From assembly GCA_013215815.1 (NCBI GenBank), contig JABSQP010000004.1, forward strand, positions 1-64,000: a stretch of 64,000 nt of DNA. Reading direction: 5' to 3'. Position 1 is the first letter of the stretch. Every line of letters starts with the position of its first letter. This document shows positions 29,454-38,495 of the stretch, in pieces. A model generated the notes under the pieces. That model was not told the DNA's origin. It did not search any database and saw only the letters and a program-made list of their open reading frames with translations. The stretch comes from Alphaproteobacteria bacterium (lineage in GTDB: Bacteria; Pseudomonadota; Alphaproteobacteria; Micavibrionales; Micavibrionaceae). A program made the translations under genes and the position numbers.

Positions 29454-30477
29454 TTTTAGGCTGTTCTTTAGCTTTGCCTTCGTTAGCAGGTTTTTTTGAA
29501 ACATCTTTTGCTGTCTTGATTTTGGCTTTTGTCCCAGATGTTTTGGCGCCGCCAGCTTTGTTACCTTTTGCATTGGCATTTTTACTGCTTTTGCTGTTCT
29601 TGCCTTTACCATTATCGCCTTTGGCGCTTGTATTCATAAGCAAGTTCAAAACAGTTCCGATTTTTTCGTGTAACTCATCGCGCGGTACAACCATATCCAC
29701 CATGCCGTGCTCAAGCAGGTATTCAGCAGTTTGGAAATCTTCAGGGAGTGTTTCACGAACAGTTTCCTCAATTACGCGGCGGCCCGCAAAACCAATTGTC
29801 GCACCTGGCTCAGCGATATGAATATCACCAACCATAGCGAAAGACGCACTCACGCCACCTGTAGTTGGGTTTGTAAGCAGAACAATGTATGGAAGGCCTT
29901 GTTCTTTCACCATATCCACAGCGATGATTGTACGTGGCATCTGCATCAGTGAAAGCATACCTTCCTGCATACGTGCGCCGCCTGATGACGGAATAACAAT
30001 AAGAGCAGAATTTGCATCAACAGCTTCTTGTGCGGCACGTACAATACCTTCACCTACGGCTGTTCCCATAGAACCGCCCATGAATGCAAAGTTGAATGCT
30101 GCTATTACGGTATTTTGGCCACCAATTGTGCCTTTACCAATAACAAGTGCATCCTTTTCATTTGTCTTTGTTTGAGATGCTTTCAAACGATCAACGTACT
30201 TTTTTTGATCCTTAAATTTTAGAGGATCGTGAGGTACCTTTGGAAGATCAATTTTTGTGTACGCGCCTTCATCAAAAAGAAGGTGCAAACGATCTTTTAC
30301 GCTGAGCGCCATGTGATAGTTACAGTGGTAACAAACGTTGCGGCTGGCTTTGAGTTCTTTATGGAAGAGCATGCCATCACATTTTGGGCATTTTGACCAA
30401 AGATTGTCCGGCACATCTTTTTGTTCACCAACAATGGAGCGAATGCGTGGACGAATAACGTTGTTAAGCCAGTTCAT
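29434..30477 (-). CDS. accD: Acetyl-CoA carboxylase carboxyltransferase subunit beta
   Basis: 347 residues. With AccA it transfers CO2 from carboxybiotin to acetyl-CoA, the first step of fatty-acid synthesis. N-terminal Cys4 zinc ribbon (Cys30, 33, 49, 52) and crotonase-like core with SSGGARMQEGMLSLMQMP. About 64 extra residues at the C-terminus (from about 284) are almost only Lys, Ala, Gly, Ser, Asn and Thr and look disordered. GAGG precedes the ATG. It lies in the trpFBA-accD-folC order usual for the class. Confidence 0.96.
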   Translation of the reverse strand: MNWLNNVIRPRIRSIVGEQKDVPDNLWSKCPKCDGMLFHKELKASRNVCYHCNYHMALSVKDRLHLLFDEGAYTKIDLPKVPHDPLKFKDQKKYVDRLKASQTKTNEKDALVIGKGTIGGQNTVIAAFNFAFMGGSMGTAVGEGIVRAAQEAVDANSALIVIPSSGGARMQEGMLSLMQMPRTIIAVDMVKEQGLPYIVLLTNPTTGGVSASFAMVGDIHIAEPGATIGFAGRRVIEETVRETLPEDFQTAEYLLEHGMVDMVVPRDELHEKIGTVLNLLMNTSAKGDNGKGKNSKSSKNANAKGNKAGGAKTSGTKAKIKTAKDVSKKPANEGKAKEQPKSAKAAQ

Positions 30478-30500
30478 TTAAATAACCTCACTATTAATAA

Positions 30501-30540
30501 CTTTGCGCCTTTTTGCCCGAAAAGGGCTGAAAAAGCAAAG
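30501..30540 (-). promoter_or_regulatory. Long interrupted hairpin in the trpA-accD gap
   Basis: Nested complementary blocks CTTTGC/GCAAAG, TTTTT/AAAAA and GCCC/GGGC, separated by small bulges, fold into a ~40-base hairpin 24 bases before the accD start codon. No T tract follows on the minus strand, so it is more likely an RNA processing or regulatory element of the accD leader than a terminator. Confidence 0.4.
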
Positions 30541-30550
30541 ATTTTCGTAA

Positions 30551-31345
30551 TTATATCGCTGTTTTTAGAGCATTTATTTGTTCTGAGATACGATCGTTTA
30601 AATTGCTATCATCTTGATTTTGTTCAATATTTTGAACAATTGATGATCCAACAACAACCGCGTCTGCTATTTTTGACATATTAGCTGCATCTTCTGGGGT
30701 TTTAATACCAAAACCAACAGCAACAGGCAGGTCTGTCTGTGTTTTAATTTTCGCAATATGCTGGCCCACAGCGTCTATATCTGCTGATTTAGTCCCTGTT
30801 ACGCCTGTAATGGAGACATAGTATAGGAAGCCACTTGCATGTTCTATAACGCGTTTTAAACGTTCATCATGCGTTGTTGGTGTGACAAGTTTAATAAGAT
30901 CAAGGCCAGCTTTTTCCGCTGGAACGCGTAATTCTTCATCTTCTTCAGGTGGCAGATCGACGATGATCAAACCATCTGCGCCAGCTTCTTTTGCATCGTT
31001 CATGAAGTCTTCTGTGCCGTAGCAGTAAATTGGGTTGAAGTAACCCATCAAGATGATTGGTGTTTCTGCATTACTCTCACGGAAATCGCGTACCATAGAC
31101 AGAACGCCTTTGAGGCTCATACCTTTTTCAAGGGCACGTAGTGAGCTTGCTTGAATGGCAGGGCCATCCGCCATTGGATCAGTGAAAGGCATGCCAATCT
31201 CGATGAAGTCAGCGCCCGATTCAGGCAGGCTTTTTAAAACAGAAAGGCTCTTTTCTGCATCTGGATCACCTGCTGTAATGAATGTGACGAGACCTTTTTT
31301 GTTCTCGGCTTTTAGCTGAGAGAATTTTTTTTCTATACGGTTCAT
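30551..31345 (-). CDS. trpA: Tryptophan synthase alpha subunit
   Basis: 264 residues, normal size. It cleaves indole-3-glycerol phosphate and passes indole to TrpB. TIM barrel with catalytic Glu in DFIEIGMPFTDPMADGPAIQ and Asp in IIVDLPPEE, and the phosphate-binding GFGIKTPEDA. Its ATG overlaps the trpB stop by one base, so the two subunits are translationally coupled. Confidence 0.97.
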   Translation of the reverse strand: MNRIEKKFSQLKAENKKGLVTFITAGDPDAEKSLSVLKSLPESGADFIEIGMPFTDPMADGPAIQASSLRALEKGMSLKGVLSMVRDFRESNAETPIILMGYFNPIYCYGTEDFMNDAKEAGADGLIIVDLPPEEDEELRVPAEKAGLDLIKLVTPTTHDERLKRVIEHASGFLYYVSITGVTGTKSADIDAVGQHIAKIKTQTDLPVAVGFGIKTPEDAANMSKIADAVVVGSSIVQNIEQNQDDSNLNDRISEQINALKTAI

Positions 31346-32574
31346 TAGATTTCAATTCCTAATTTTTCTGCAACAGTGAAGATGTCTTTATCACCGCGGC
31401 CACATAGGTTCATGACAATGATGTGATCCTTCGGCAGCTCTGGCGCCATTTTCATGACATGCGCAAAAGCGTGCGATGGTTCAAGTGCAGGAATAATGCC
31501 CTCTAATTTTGATAGAAGTTTGAAAGCATCGAGTGCCTCTGTATCTGTCACAGACACATAATTGACGCGGTCAATGTCATGCAAGTATGCGTGCTCTGGT
31601 CCAATGCCAGGATAATCTAAACCGGCTGAAATAGAATGTGCCTCTGTGATCTGTCCATCGTCATTTTGTAAGAAGTAAGAACGCATACCGTGCAAGATGC
31701 CTGGTGCGCCACCCGTAAGGCTGGCTGCGTGCTTATCTGTATCTACCCCGTGACCGCCAGCTTCAACGCCAAACATCTGTACGTCCGTATCATTTAAGAA
31801 CGGATGGAAAAGCCCCATAGCGTTCGAACCACCGCCGATACAAGCTACTAGATTATCTGGTAAGCGACCTTCTTTCTCTAACATCTGCTCTTTTGTTTCC
31901 TGGCCAATCACTGATTGGAAATCACGTACCATTTCTGGATATGGGTGAGGACCCGCGACTGTTCCGATGAGGTAGTAAGTATCATCAACGTGCGCAACCC
32001 AATGACGTAGCGCTTCGTTCATCGCATCTTTCAGTGTGCCTGAACCCGATGTGACAGGAATAACTTCCGCGCCGAGAAGCTTCATACGGAAGACGTTCGG
32101 ACTTTGACGTTCGACATCTTCTGCGCCCATGAAAACCGTGCATGGCATATCAAAAAGTGCGCAAACAGTAGCCGTTGCAACGCCGTGCTGACCGGCGCCT
32201 GTTTCGGCAATGATACGTGTTTTACCCATACGCTTAGCAACAAGGATTTGTCCAAGGCAGTGGTTAATCTTGTGCGCGCCAGTGTGGTTTAGCTCATCAC
32301 GCTTAAAGTAAACTTTTGCGCCGCCAAAGTGTTTCGTGGTTGCATCTGCAAAATAAAGCGGAGAAGGGCGACCAACATAATCTTTAGCAAGCTGGTTAAA
32401 CTCATCCCAGAATGCCTGATCGTCGCGTGCTTCGTGCCATGCTTTCTCGACCTCAAGGATAAGCGGCATGAGTGTTTCGGCAACGTAGCGTCCGCCGTAA
32501 ATACCAAAATGACCGTTTTCATCCGGGCCAAGGTTGAAACTATTGGGTTTTTCTATTTTTTGCGCATTTGTCAT
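31345..32574 (-). CDS. trpB: Tryptophan synthase beta subunit
   Basis: 409 residues. PLP enzyme joining indole and serine. The PLP Lys is in [16 protein letters not shown] and the phosphate-binding loop is [12 protein letters not shown]. The ATG 8 bases after the trpF stop is chosen; a GTG nine codons upstream overlaps trpF and adds residues unlike the family. No strong RBS is visible, which suits coupling to trpF. Confidence 0.96.
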   Translation of the reverse strand: MTNAQKIEKPNSFNLGPDENGHFGIYGGRYVAETLMPLILEVEKAWHEARDDQAFWDEFNQLAKDYVGRPSPLYFADATTKHFGGAKVYFKRDELNHTGAHKINHCLGQILVAKRMGKTRIIAETGAGQHGVATATVCALFDMPCTVFMGAEDVERQSPNVFRMKLLGAEVIPVTSGSGTLKDAMNEALRHWVAHVDDTYYLIGTVAGPHPYPEMVRDFQSVIGQETKEQMLEKEGRLPDNLVACIGGGSNAMGLFHPFLNDTDVQMFGVEAGGHGVDTDKHAASLTGGAPGILHGMRSYFLQNDDGQITEAHSISAGLDYPGIGPEHAYLHDIDRVNYVSVTDTEALDAFKLLSKLEGIIPALEPSHAFAHVMKMAPELPKDHIIVMNLCGRGDKDIFTVAEKLGIEI

Positions 32575-32582
32575 GCGCACAG

Positions 32583-33224
32583 TTATGCACTTTTTGTGCA
32601 CCTAAGAAAAGAGGCAATTTTCGCTGTATCTTTAACGCCTGGAGTGCTTTCAACACCGCTGGAGACGTCCACTCCATAAGGTTTTATCTTTGTGATCGCT
32701 GTTTCGACGTTTTCAGGCGTTAGGCCGCCTGCAAGGAAATATGGCTTAGGGGCGTTAAATCCCTCTAATATCATCCAATCAAAGCTCAGGCCATTGCCAC
32801 CAGGTAGATCAGTTAAAGTTGGATCAGGTTTGGCGTCAAAGAGGAAGTAGTCGATGTGGTCAGTGTACGTATCGACAATTTCCAAATCTGCTGGTGAGTC
32901 AACAGGCAAAGCCTTCATAATGGCTTTGCCGTATGTTTCTTTAATTTCTTGAACGCGCTCAGATGATTCATCACCATGTAATTGAATAAGATCAATTCGA
33001 ACATTATCTATGACTTGTTTTAAAAGATCGTCATCGGGGTTAACGAATAATCCAACGGTTTGAACATAGTCTGGAACATATGAGGCTAGGTAGCTAGCCG
33101 TTTCAATATCTATATGTCTTGGTGATTTTTCGAAAAAAACAAAACCGACATGTGTTGCGCCATTTTCAATGGCGGCGGTTACACTCTCTGGAGTGGAGAG
33201 GCCACATATTTTAATCTGCGTCAT
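32583..33224 (-). CDS. trpF: Phosphoribosylanthranilate isomerase
   Basis: 213 residues. It converts phosphoribosylanthranilate to CdRP in tryptophan synthesis. TIM barrel starting [12 protein letters not shown] with the catalytic Cys7-region and Asp in LFDAKPDP, and phosphate-binding AGGLTPENV and GVDVSSGVE. It overlaps the upstream SLOG gene by 14 bases and precedes trpB directly. Confidence 0.96.
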   Translation of the reverse strand: MTQIKICGLSTPESVTAAIENGATHVGFVFFEKSPRHIDIETASYLASYVPDYVQTVGLFVNPDDDLLKQVIDNVRIDLIQLHGDESSERVQEIKETYGKAIMKALPVDSPADLEIVDTYTDHIDYFLFDAKPDPTLTDLPGGNGLSFDWMILEGFNAPKPYFLAGGLTPENVETAITKIKPYGVDVSSGVESTPGVKDTAKIASFLRCTKSA

Positions 33225-33711
33225 GGCCCAAGATCTTTTCTATGATAGTTGTTGCATCACCAATGGAGTTCGCTATTGCGACTTGCCTCGGTGCCAGATT
33301 TTTAAGAAAAGATTTTGCATCTTCTTTTTGTGTCATCAGTATTACGATCTTGCCGCCTTTAATCGCAAGAGCTACTTCTGACAATGTTCCGGCCTCCAAG
33401 CCACAGGCAACGACGATGTCACTCGATAAAACATTAATGTTGTTACGGCCGCTCCCCATTGATGTCACGATAACGTGGTCTGCGTATTCCGATGCGTGCG
33501 TTTTATCTGAAAAGGGGAGGACACCTATCGTGTCTCCATCGGCTTCTTTAGCGCCTTTTAAGGCCGCTTCCATCACACCGGCGTTACTACCACCAGTTAA
33601 GATTGTGATGTTGTTTTTTGCGCAATACTGCCCAATAGTATAAGCGTTTTCTAAATCTTGGGAGGTTGGTTTGCTGCCTGGCCCCATAACACCAACGATT
33701 TTTTTCGGCAC
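33211..33711 (-). CDS. SLOG-domain protein, TIGR00725/LOG-like
   Basis: 166 residues. Rossmann-like fold with GVMGPGSKPT at the N-terminus and the nucleotide/phosphate loop GGSNAGVMEAALKGA near 40-54, followed by TLSEVALAIKGGKIVIL. This is the pattern of the TIGR00725 (putative lysine decarboxylase/LOG) branch. The full PGGxGTxxE motif of cytokinin-activating LOG enzymes is not present (here EAGTLSEV), so nucleotide-derivative binding is likely but the substrate is unknown. It is coupled to trpF by a 14-base overlap. Confidence 0.8.
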   Translation of the reverse strand: MPKKIVGVMGPGSKPTSQDLENAYTIGQYCAKNNITILTGGSNAGVMEAALKGAKEADGDTIGVLPFSDKTHASEYADHVIVTSMGSGRNNINVLSSDIVVACGLEAGTLSEVALAIKGGKIVILMTQKEDAKSFLKNLAPRQVAIANSIGDATTIIEKILGHDAD

Positions 33712-33728
33712 GAGAACCTCCCCATCAA

Positions 33729-34421
33729 TTAAATTGAGTTCATTATATCTGTTGCGGCGTTGGCTGGATTATCTGAGCCTGTAATTGGTCGGCCAATGAC
33801 GAGGTGCGTTGCACCTTTTTCCATGGCGTTTTGCGGTGTCATAATACGTTTTTGATCATTTGCATCAGATCCTGCTGGACGGATACCTGGAACCATGAGC
33901 GCAAAATCAGAACCGCATGCGGAGCGAAGAGCTTCAATTTCATGAGAAGAGCACACAACGCCATCAAGGCCAGCGTCTTGTGTTAGTTTTGCCATTTGAA
34001 GTACACGATCTTGAATACCTGATTGATAACCAGCTGCTTCAATAGACGGTTCATCAAAACTTGTTAGGATAGTAACCGCAATTAGCTTTGTTTCTGGGGC
34101 ACAGGCATCTTTAGCAGCTTTCATCATGTCTAAGCCACCTGATGCATGAACATTAAGATAAGCAACACCGAGTTTTGATGCCGCGCGTACAGCGCCAGCA
34201 ACTGTATTTGGAATATCGTAGTATTTAAGATCAAGGAAGATAGGCGGGTTATCGCACTTATCCATAATACGCTTTACGCCATCTGGGCCAAAACTATTAA
34301 AGAACTCGAGACCGAGTTTTACACCACAGCCTGATGGTGCAATTTGGACAATAAGATTTTTAGCGCGATCAAAATCAGGTGTATCGATAGCGCAAAAGAC
34401 GGATGGTAAGTTCTGTGTCAT
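33729..34421 (-). CDS. pyrF: Orotidine 5'-phosphate decarboxylase
   Basis: 230 residues. Last step of UMP synthesis. The catalytic charged tetrad lies around FLDLKYYDIPNTV, and the phosphate loop is PGIRP with VIGRPIT near the C-terminus. It overlaps the LapA-like gene by 4 bases, so it is part of the same transcript as ihfB and lapA. pyrC lies about 9 kb away in another group. Confidence 0.96.
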   Translation of the reverse strand: MTQNLPSVFCAIDTPDFDRAKNLIVQIAPSGCGVKLGLEFFNSFGPDGVKRIMDKCDNPPIFLDLKYYDIPNTVAGAVRAASKLGVAYLNVHASGGLDMMKAAKDACAPETKLIAVTILTSFDEPSIEAAGYQSGIQDRVLQMAKLTQDAGLDGVVCSSHEIEALRSACGSDFALMVPGIRPAGSDANDQKRIMTPQNAMEKGATHLVIGRPITGSDNPANAATDIMNSI

Positions 34422-34756
34422 GTCAGTGTTTTTGTTTCTGGTGTTTCGGTCGCTTTCAGCGCGTCAATTTGTTCCTGCGCTTCTTTTTCCCTCTTATTGA
34501 TCTCTTTTTCCAGCTTTTTATTCTCTTTTTTATAATGGCGGCGTTCTTTACGAACATTTGCAGTGCTGAGCCAAGTCACAAGCGTGCCTAAAAGAAAGCC
34601 CGCCCCCATAAATACAAGCGTAATAGCATAAAGTGGTAAATTCAGAGATTCGTGGAGCGGAGACCACGTTAGGGATATGTCTTGAGGGTTAGCAACAGCA
34701 AAGGCAACGGCGGCGGCAATAAAGGGTAGTACGAAGATCCATTTAAGGAGAGCCAT
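34418..34756 (-). CDS. LapA-family (DUF1049) small membrane protein
   Basis: 112 residues. Two hydrophobic helices (about 5-24 and 42-63) and a highly charged C-terminal coiled coil (RKERRHYKKENKKLEKEIN). This is the DUF1049 layout of LapA, in E. coli linked with LapB in control of LPS synthesis. The position after ihfB is a frequent one in Proteobacteria. It is unrelated to the LapA adhesin of the type I systems. Confidence 0.82.
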   Translation of the reverse strand: MALLKWIFVLPFIAAAVAFAVANPQDISLTWSPLHESLNLPLYAITLVFMGAGFLLGTLVTWLSTANVRKERRHYKKENKKLEKEINKREKEAQEQIDALKATETPETKTLT

Positions 34757-34788
34757 GCTCTAAGAGGCCTTTGATTGAGTGTTGTTTG

Positions 34789-35124
34789 TTATTCAGAAAA
34801 AGGGCTGTAAAAGCTATCTTCAGGTGATTGAAGGTCATCCTTCTTCGGCTCATTCAGCTTTTCATGGAGTGCTTTACCTGTTTTGAAGAAGGGAAGGCGC
34901 TTCGCTTCTACCTGAACTGTTTCGCCTGTGCGTGGGTTACGTCCAGTGCGTGCATCGCGATGTTTAACCGAGAAGGCACCGAATCCACGCAGTTCAACAC
35001 GATCGCCACTAGCCATTGCATCTGAAATTTCGTCAAACACAGTATCAACGATCTTCTCTACGTCTCTAAGAAAGAGATGTGGGTTACGCTCTGCTAAGCG
35101 TTGAATAAGCTCTGATTTTGTCAT
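34789..35124 (-). CDS. ihfB: Integration host factor beta subunit
   Basis: 111 residues against a usual 94-100. DNA-bending heterodimer subunit. It starts [14 protein letters not shown] and carries the DNA-contact arm [22 protein letters not shown]. About 15 extra acidic/Ser-rich residues follow the usual end ([14 protein letters not shown]). Its position after rpsA is the standard one. Confidence 0.95.
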   Translation of the reverse strand: MTKSELIQRLAERNPHLFLRDVEKIVDTVFDEISDAMASGDRVELRGFGAFSVKHRDARTGRNPRTGETVQVEAKRLPFFKTGKALHEKLNEPKKDDLQSPEDSFYSPFSE

Positions 35125-35318
35125 CGTTTCGCTCCTACCCTGTTTTCTTATTTGATCGCTATCGATACTTAATAAGACAACACAAAAACTTTAATGAACC
35201 AATATGTTAATCATGACTCTCTTTAGGGGTGTTCGTCAAGAAAAACGTGAAAAAAATCCTTTTTTATCAAGGTTTTGCCCGAATCGGGGGTGTGGATTCC
35301 TGTTTTTTCATTTTGACA

Positions 35319-35349
35319 AGAAAAAAGCCGGGAAATTATCCCGGCTTAA
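35319..35349 (-). terminator. rpsA terminator
   Basis: A 9-bp stem AAGCCGGGA / TCCCGGCTT with loop AATTA is followed on the minus strand by six Ts, just after rpsA. It separates rpsA from ihfB. Confidence 0.9.
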
Positions 35350-35377
35350 ATTCTTTATTTTTTATAGTGAATAAAGA

Positions 35378-37087
35378 CTATTCTTTGTCAGCTTTATTAA
35401 GGGCTGCGCCCAAAATATCACCCAAAGAAGCACCGCTCTCTGTTGAGCCGAAGGCTTCCAGAGCAGCTTTGTTTTCTTCGATTTCGTGCGCTTTGATAGA
35501 AAGTGTTAGCTTGCGGTTCTTACGATCCACAGTCATGATTTTTGCATCAACTTTCTCACCAACAGCAAAACGATCAGTACGTTGTTCTGAACGCTCAGAA
35601 GAAAGGTCGTTCTTCTTGATTGTTCCTGTAACACCTTCGTTCACTGTTACTTCAACAGTGTTTGGTGTCACTTCAGAAACAGTACAAGTCACAACAGCAC
35701 CTTTTGCCATACCTTTCATTGCACCTTCGAATGGATCGTCAGTTAGCTGCTTGATACCAAGCGCAACACGTTCCTTCTCTGGATCAATATCAAGGATCTT
35801 AGCTTTAACGCTTTCACCTTTCTTGAATGGCTTAAGAGCATCTTCTGTTTGATCTTCCCAAGATAGGTCAGATAGGTGAACCATACCGTCAATCTCATCG
35901 TCAACACCGACAAATAGACCGAATTCAGTGATGTTTTTGATTTCACCTTCGATTTCTTGATCAACCTTGAACTTATTCGCGAAGTCTTCCCATGGGTTTT
36001 CCTGACATTGTTTCAGGCCAAGGGAGATACGACGCTTTTCCATGTCCACTTCAAGAACCATAACTTCAACTTCTTCAGAAGTAGAAACGATCTTACCTGG
36101 GTGAACATTTTTCTTTGTCCAAGAAAGTTCAGAAACGTGAACAAGACCTTCGATACCGTCTTCAAGCTCAACGAAAGCACCATAGTCCGTAATGTTTGTA
36201 ATACGACCTTTGTACTTCGCACCGATTGGGTATTTAAGATCAATGCCTTCCCATGGATCAGATTCTAGTTGCTTCATACCAAGAGAAATACGTTGATTTT
36301 CTTCGTTGTAGCGAATGATCTGAACTTCAATGTTCTGGCCAACAGAAAGCATCTCTGATGGGTGGTTAACACGCTTCCAAGAGATGTCAGTAACGTGCAA
36401 TAGACCATCAAGACCGCCAAGATCGATAAACGCACCGTAATCAGTGATGTTTTTAACGATACCTTGAACAACAGCGCCCTCTTGGATGTTACCAAGCAGA
36501 TCGCTCTTAGCTTCTTCGCGGCTTTCCTCAAGAACTGCGCGACGTGAAACAACGATGTTACCACGTTGGCGGTCCATTTTAAGGATGTGGAAGGGTTGTG
36601 GTGTACCCATAAGTGGAGAAACATCACGAACAGGACGGATATCAACTTGTGAACCAGGTAGGAATGCAATTGCACCACCTAGATCTACTGTGAAACCACC
36701 TTTAACACGGTTAAAGATAATACCTGTAACGCGCTCGTTCTTCTCGTGAGATTTTTCAAGCTCAACCCATGCTTCTTCACGGCGTGCTTTTTCGCGAGAA
36801 AGAACTGTTTCACCATCACGGTTTTCCATACGTTCAACGAAAACTTCAACTTCGTCGCCTTTACGGAGTTCAGGATCCTGACCAGGAACGCTGAATTCGC
36901 GAAGTGGGATACGTCCTTCAGATTTCAAACCGACGTCAACAATAACGGCGTCGCTTTGTACTTCGATAATTGTGCCCTTAACAACACTCCCAGTAAAAGA
37001 GTCTTGTGATTTCATTGAATCCTCGAGAAGAGCAGCGAACTCGGCGGATTCTGTTTTGTCTTTCAAATGTGCAGCTGTATGTGCCAT
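35378..37087 (-). CDS. rpsA: 30S ribosomal protein S1
   Basis: 569 residues. Binds mRNA 5' regions on the 30S subunit. Six S1 OB-fold repeats are visible; the later ones carry the repeated ITDYGAFVELEDGIEGLVH and ISLGLKQ patterns, while the first two are more divergent, as usual. AAAGGAA is a good RBS. It follows cmk, the common order, and is ended by its own terminator. Confidence 0.97.
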   Translation of the reverse strand: MAHTAAHLKDKTESAEFAALLEDSMKSQDSFTGSVVKGTIIEVQSDAVIVDVGLKSEGRIPLREFSVPGQDPELRKGDEVEVFVERMENRDGETVLSREKARREEAWVELEKSHEKNERVTGIIFNRVKGGFTVDLGGAIAFLPGSQVDIRPVRDVSPLMGTPQPFHILKMDRQRGNIVVSRRAVLEESREEAKSDLLGNIQEGAVVQGIVKNITDYGAFIDLGGLDGLLHVTDISWKRVNHPSEMLSVGQNIEVQIIRYNEENQRISLGMKQLESDPWEGIDLKYPIGAKYKGRITNITDYGAFVELEDGIEGLVHVSELSWTKKNVHPGKIVSTSEEVEVMVLEVDMEKRRISLGLKQCQENPWEDFANKFKVDQEIEGEIKNITEFGLFVGVDDEIDGMVHLSDLSWEDQTEDALKPFKKGESVKAKILDIDPEKERVALGIKQLTDDPFEGAMKGMAKGAVVTCTVSEVTPNTVEVTVNEGVTGTIKKNDLSSERSEQRTDRFAVGEKVDAKIMTVDRKNRKLTLSIKAHEIEENKAALEAFGSTESGASLGDILGAALNKADKE

Positions 37088-37183
37088 TAGAAATTCCTTT
37101 CAAAAGTAATATAGAATTGAAGTCTCCTTTTTTCCGGGGATTACCCAAGGAAAGAACAATTCTTTTTGTTTTGAAGAAACACG

Positions 37184-37831
37184 TTATCTGGAAGAGGATT
37201 TATAGAAATCGAGAGCCCTTTGAAAAACGTCATCGGGGTTCATCTCTGATGTATCAATCGTGTGATTATCTACATTGGGATCCATATGATCTTTAAGACG
37301 CACATTATCCCGTTCATCCCGTTCCTGCATCTCTGCCAAAACGGCCTCATATGTAGCGTCTAAACCGCGGGATTGCAACTCTTTATGGCGTCTTTCGGCT
37401 CTTTTTTCGGTCGATGCCGTAATGAACAGCTTCAGATCCGCATCTGGACATATAACCGTCGCGATATCACGCCCGTCTAAAACCGCGCCTTTTTCCGAAT
37501 TTTTGGCAAAATTCTGCTGAAAATTAAAGAGAATCTGTCGTATTTCAGGGATTTGTGCAACGATGGAGGCTGCATTTCCAACGCCATCATTCCTTAAAGC
37601 GCTGTCATCATAGTCTTTAGCGAGTTCATCGCCGAAATTCTGAGCTGCTTCGATAACAGCTTCTGTGTTGCTCGGATCAATGCCGCTTTCCAGGGTATGT
37701 AAGGCTATTCGGCGGTATAGGGCACCTGTATCCAGAAAATCGAATTCCAGCTCTTTGGCGAGGCGTTTTGCTAAAGATCCTTTACCGCTTGCAGCGGGAC
37801 CATCAATTGCAATGACAAAAGGTTTATTCAT
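37184..37831 (-). CDS. cmk: Cytidylate kinase
   Basis: 215 residues. Phosphorylates CMP/dCMP. P-loop GPAASGKGSLAKRLA at 10-24, then LDTGALYRRIAL, the CMP contact DGRDIATVICPDA and the lid segment RRHKELQSRG. It is normally directly downstream of aroA; here a plus-strand lipoprotein gene intervenes. Confidence 0.96.
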   Translation of the reverse strand: MNKPFVIAIDGPAASGKGSLAKRLAKELEFDFLDTGALYRRIALHTLESGIDPSNTEAVIEAAQNFGDELAKDYDDSALRNDGVGNAASIVAQIPEIRQILFNFQQNFAKNSEKGAVLDGRDIATVICPDADLKLFITASTEKRAERRHKELQSRGLDATYEAVLAEMQERDERDNVRLKDHMDPNVDNHTIDTSEMNPDDVFQRALDFYKSSSR

Positions 37832-37883
37832 TGGTACAAGTATTTCTTTTTAAAATCCGCTGTAGACACTGGCGGATATTTTT

Positions 37884-38495
37884 ATGAATTGCAAAATAAA
37901 GATGAAAAATATTTGGCTCTTTCTATTTGTTCTTGTTGTAGCGGCTTGCGGTAGTACGACAGGTATCAATCTTGGCCCTTATTATACCTATGGACCAACA
38001 AAGAATGATTTTCGCGTTTGCCACGGTTATAGCTGCCAGTTTCAAACGCCTGTACATGTATCCGATAAAGAATGGAATCGTTTGTTAGCCCCATTAAAAA
38101 GAAGTTTTAAAACCGCAGAAGCAGAACGTACGGCTCTGGTAAAAGTATTAGCTAATATTGAAAAGCTTGCTGGCAAGAAGTCAGGCACAGATGTAGATTT
38201 GGCAGAAGCGCGCGGTAAGCGTGAGGATGATTTCCAAATGGATTGTATTGATGAGACAGCCAATATGTCTCTTTACTTTCGTTTTATTGAAGAAGCGGGG
38301 CTTCTTAAGCTTAATAAATTTGAGCGCCCAGTCCATCGTGGTTATCTTGTTGACGGCCGCTGGCCGCACAATGCTGTGACTGTACGTGATTTAAAATCAA
38401 ATGAATTGTACGTTATTGATGCTTTCTATAAAGATAACGGTAAAGCGCCATATATAATTCCATTTGACGAATGGGTTGATGGTTGGCGCCCTTAG
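37884..38495 (+). CDS. Lipoprotein with a possible Cys-His-Asp hydrolase/transglutaminase-like core
   Basis: 203 residues. The lipoprotein signal has the lipobox VAAC (Cys22). The mature part contains FQMDCIDETANMSLYF (Cys121), RWPHNAVTV (His162) and ELYVIDAF (Asp179), in the order and spacing expected of papain-like or transglutaminase-like folds. That assignment is inference; I do not know a named family. It is a lone plus-strand gene inserted between aroA and cmk. Its stop shares a TTAG tetranucleotide with the convergent aroA stop. An ATG six codons later is an alternative start. Confidence 0.72.
   Translation: MNCKIKMKNIWLFLFVLVVAACGSTTGINLGPYYTYGPTKNDFRVCHGYSCQFQTPVHVSDKEWNRLLAPLKRSFKTAEAERTALVKVLANIEKLAGKKSGTDVDLAEARGKREDDFQMDCIDETANMSLYFRFIEEAGLLKLNKFERPVHRGYLVDGRWPHNAVTVRDLKSNELYVIDAFYKDNGKAPYIIPFDEWVDGWRP

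Noticed and set aside
35229-35852. Plus-strand 207-codon ORF over the rpsA 3' end
   Set aside because: It is antisense to conserved S1 repeats, passes through the rpsA terminator and matches no family.
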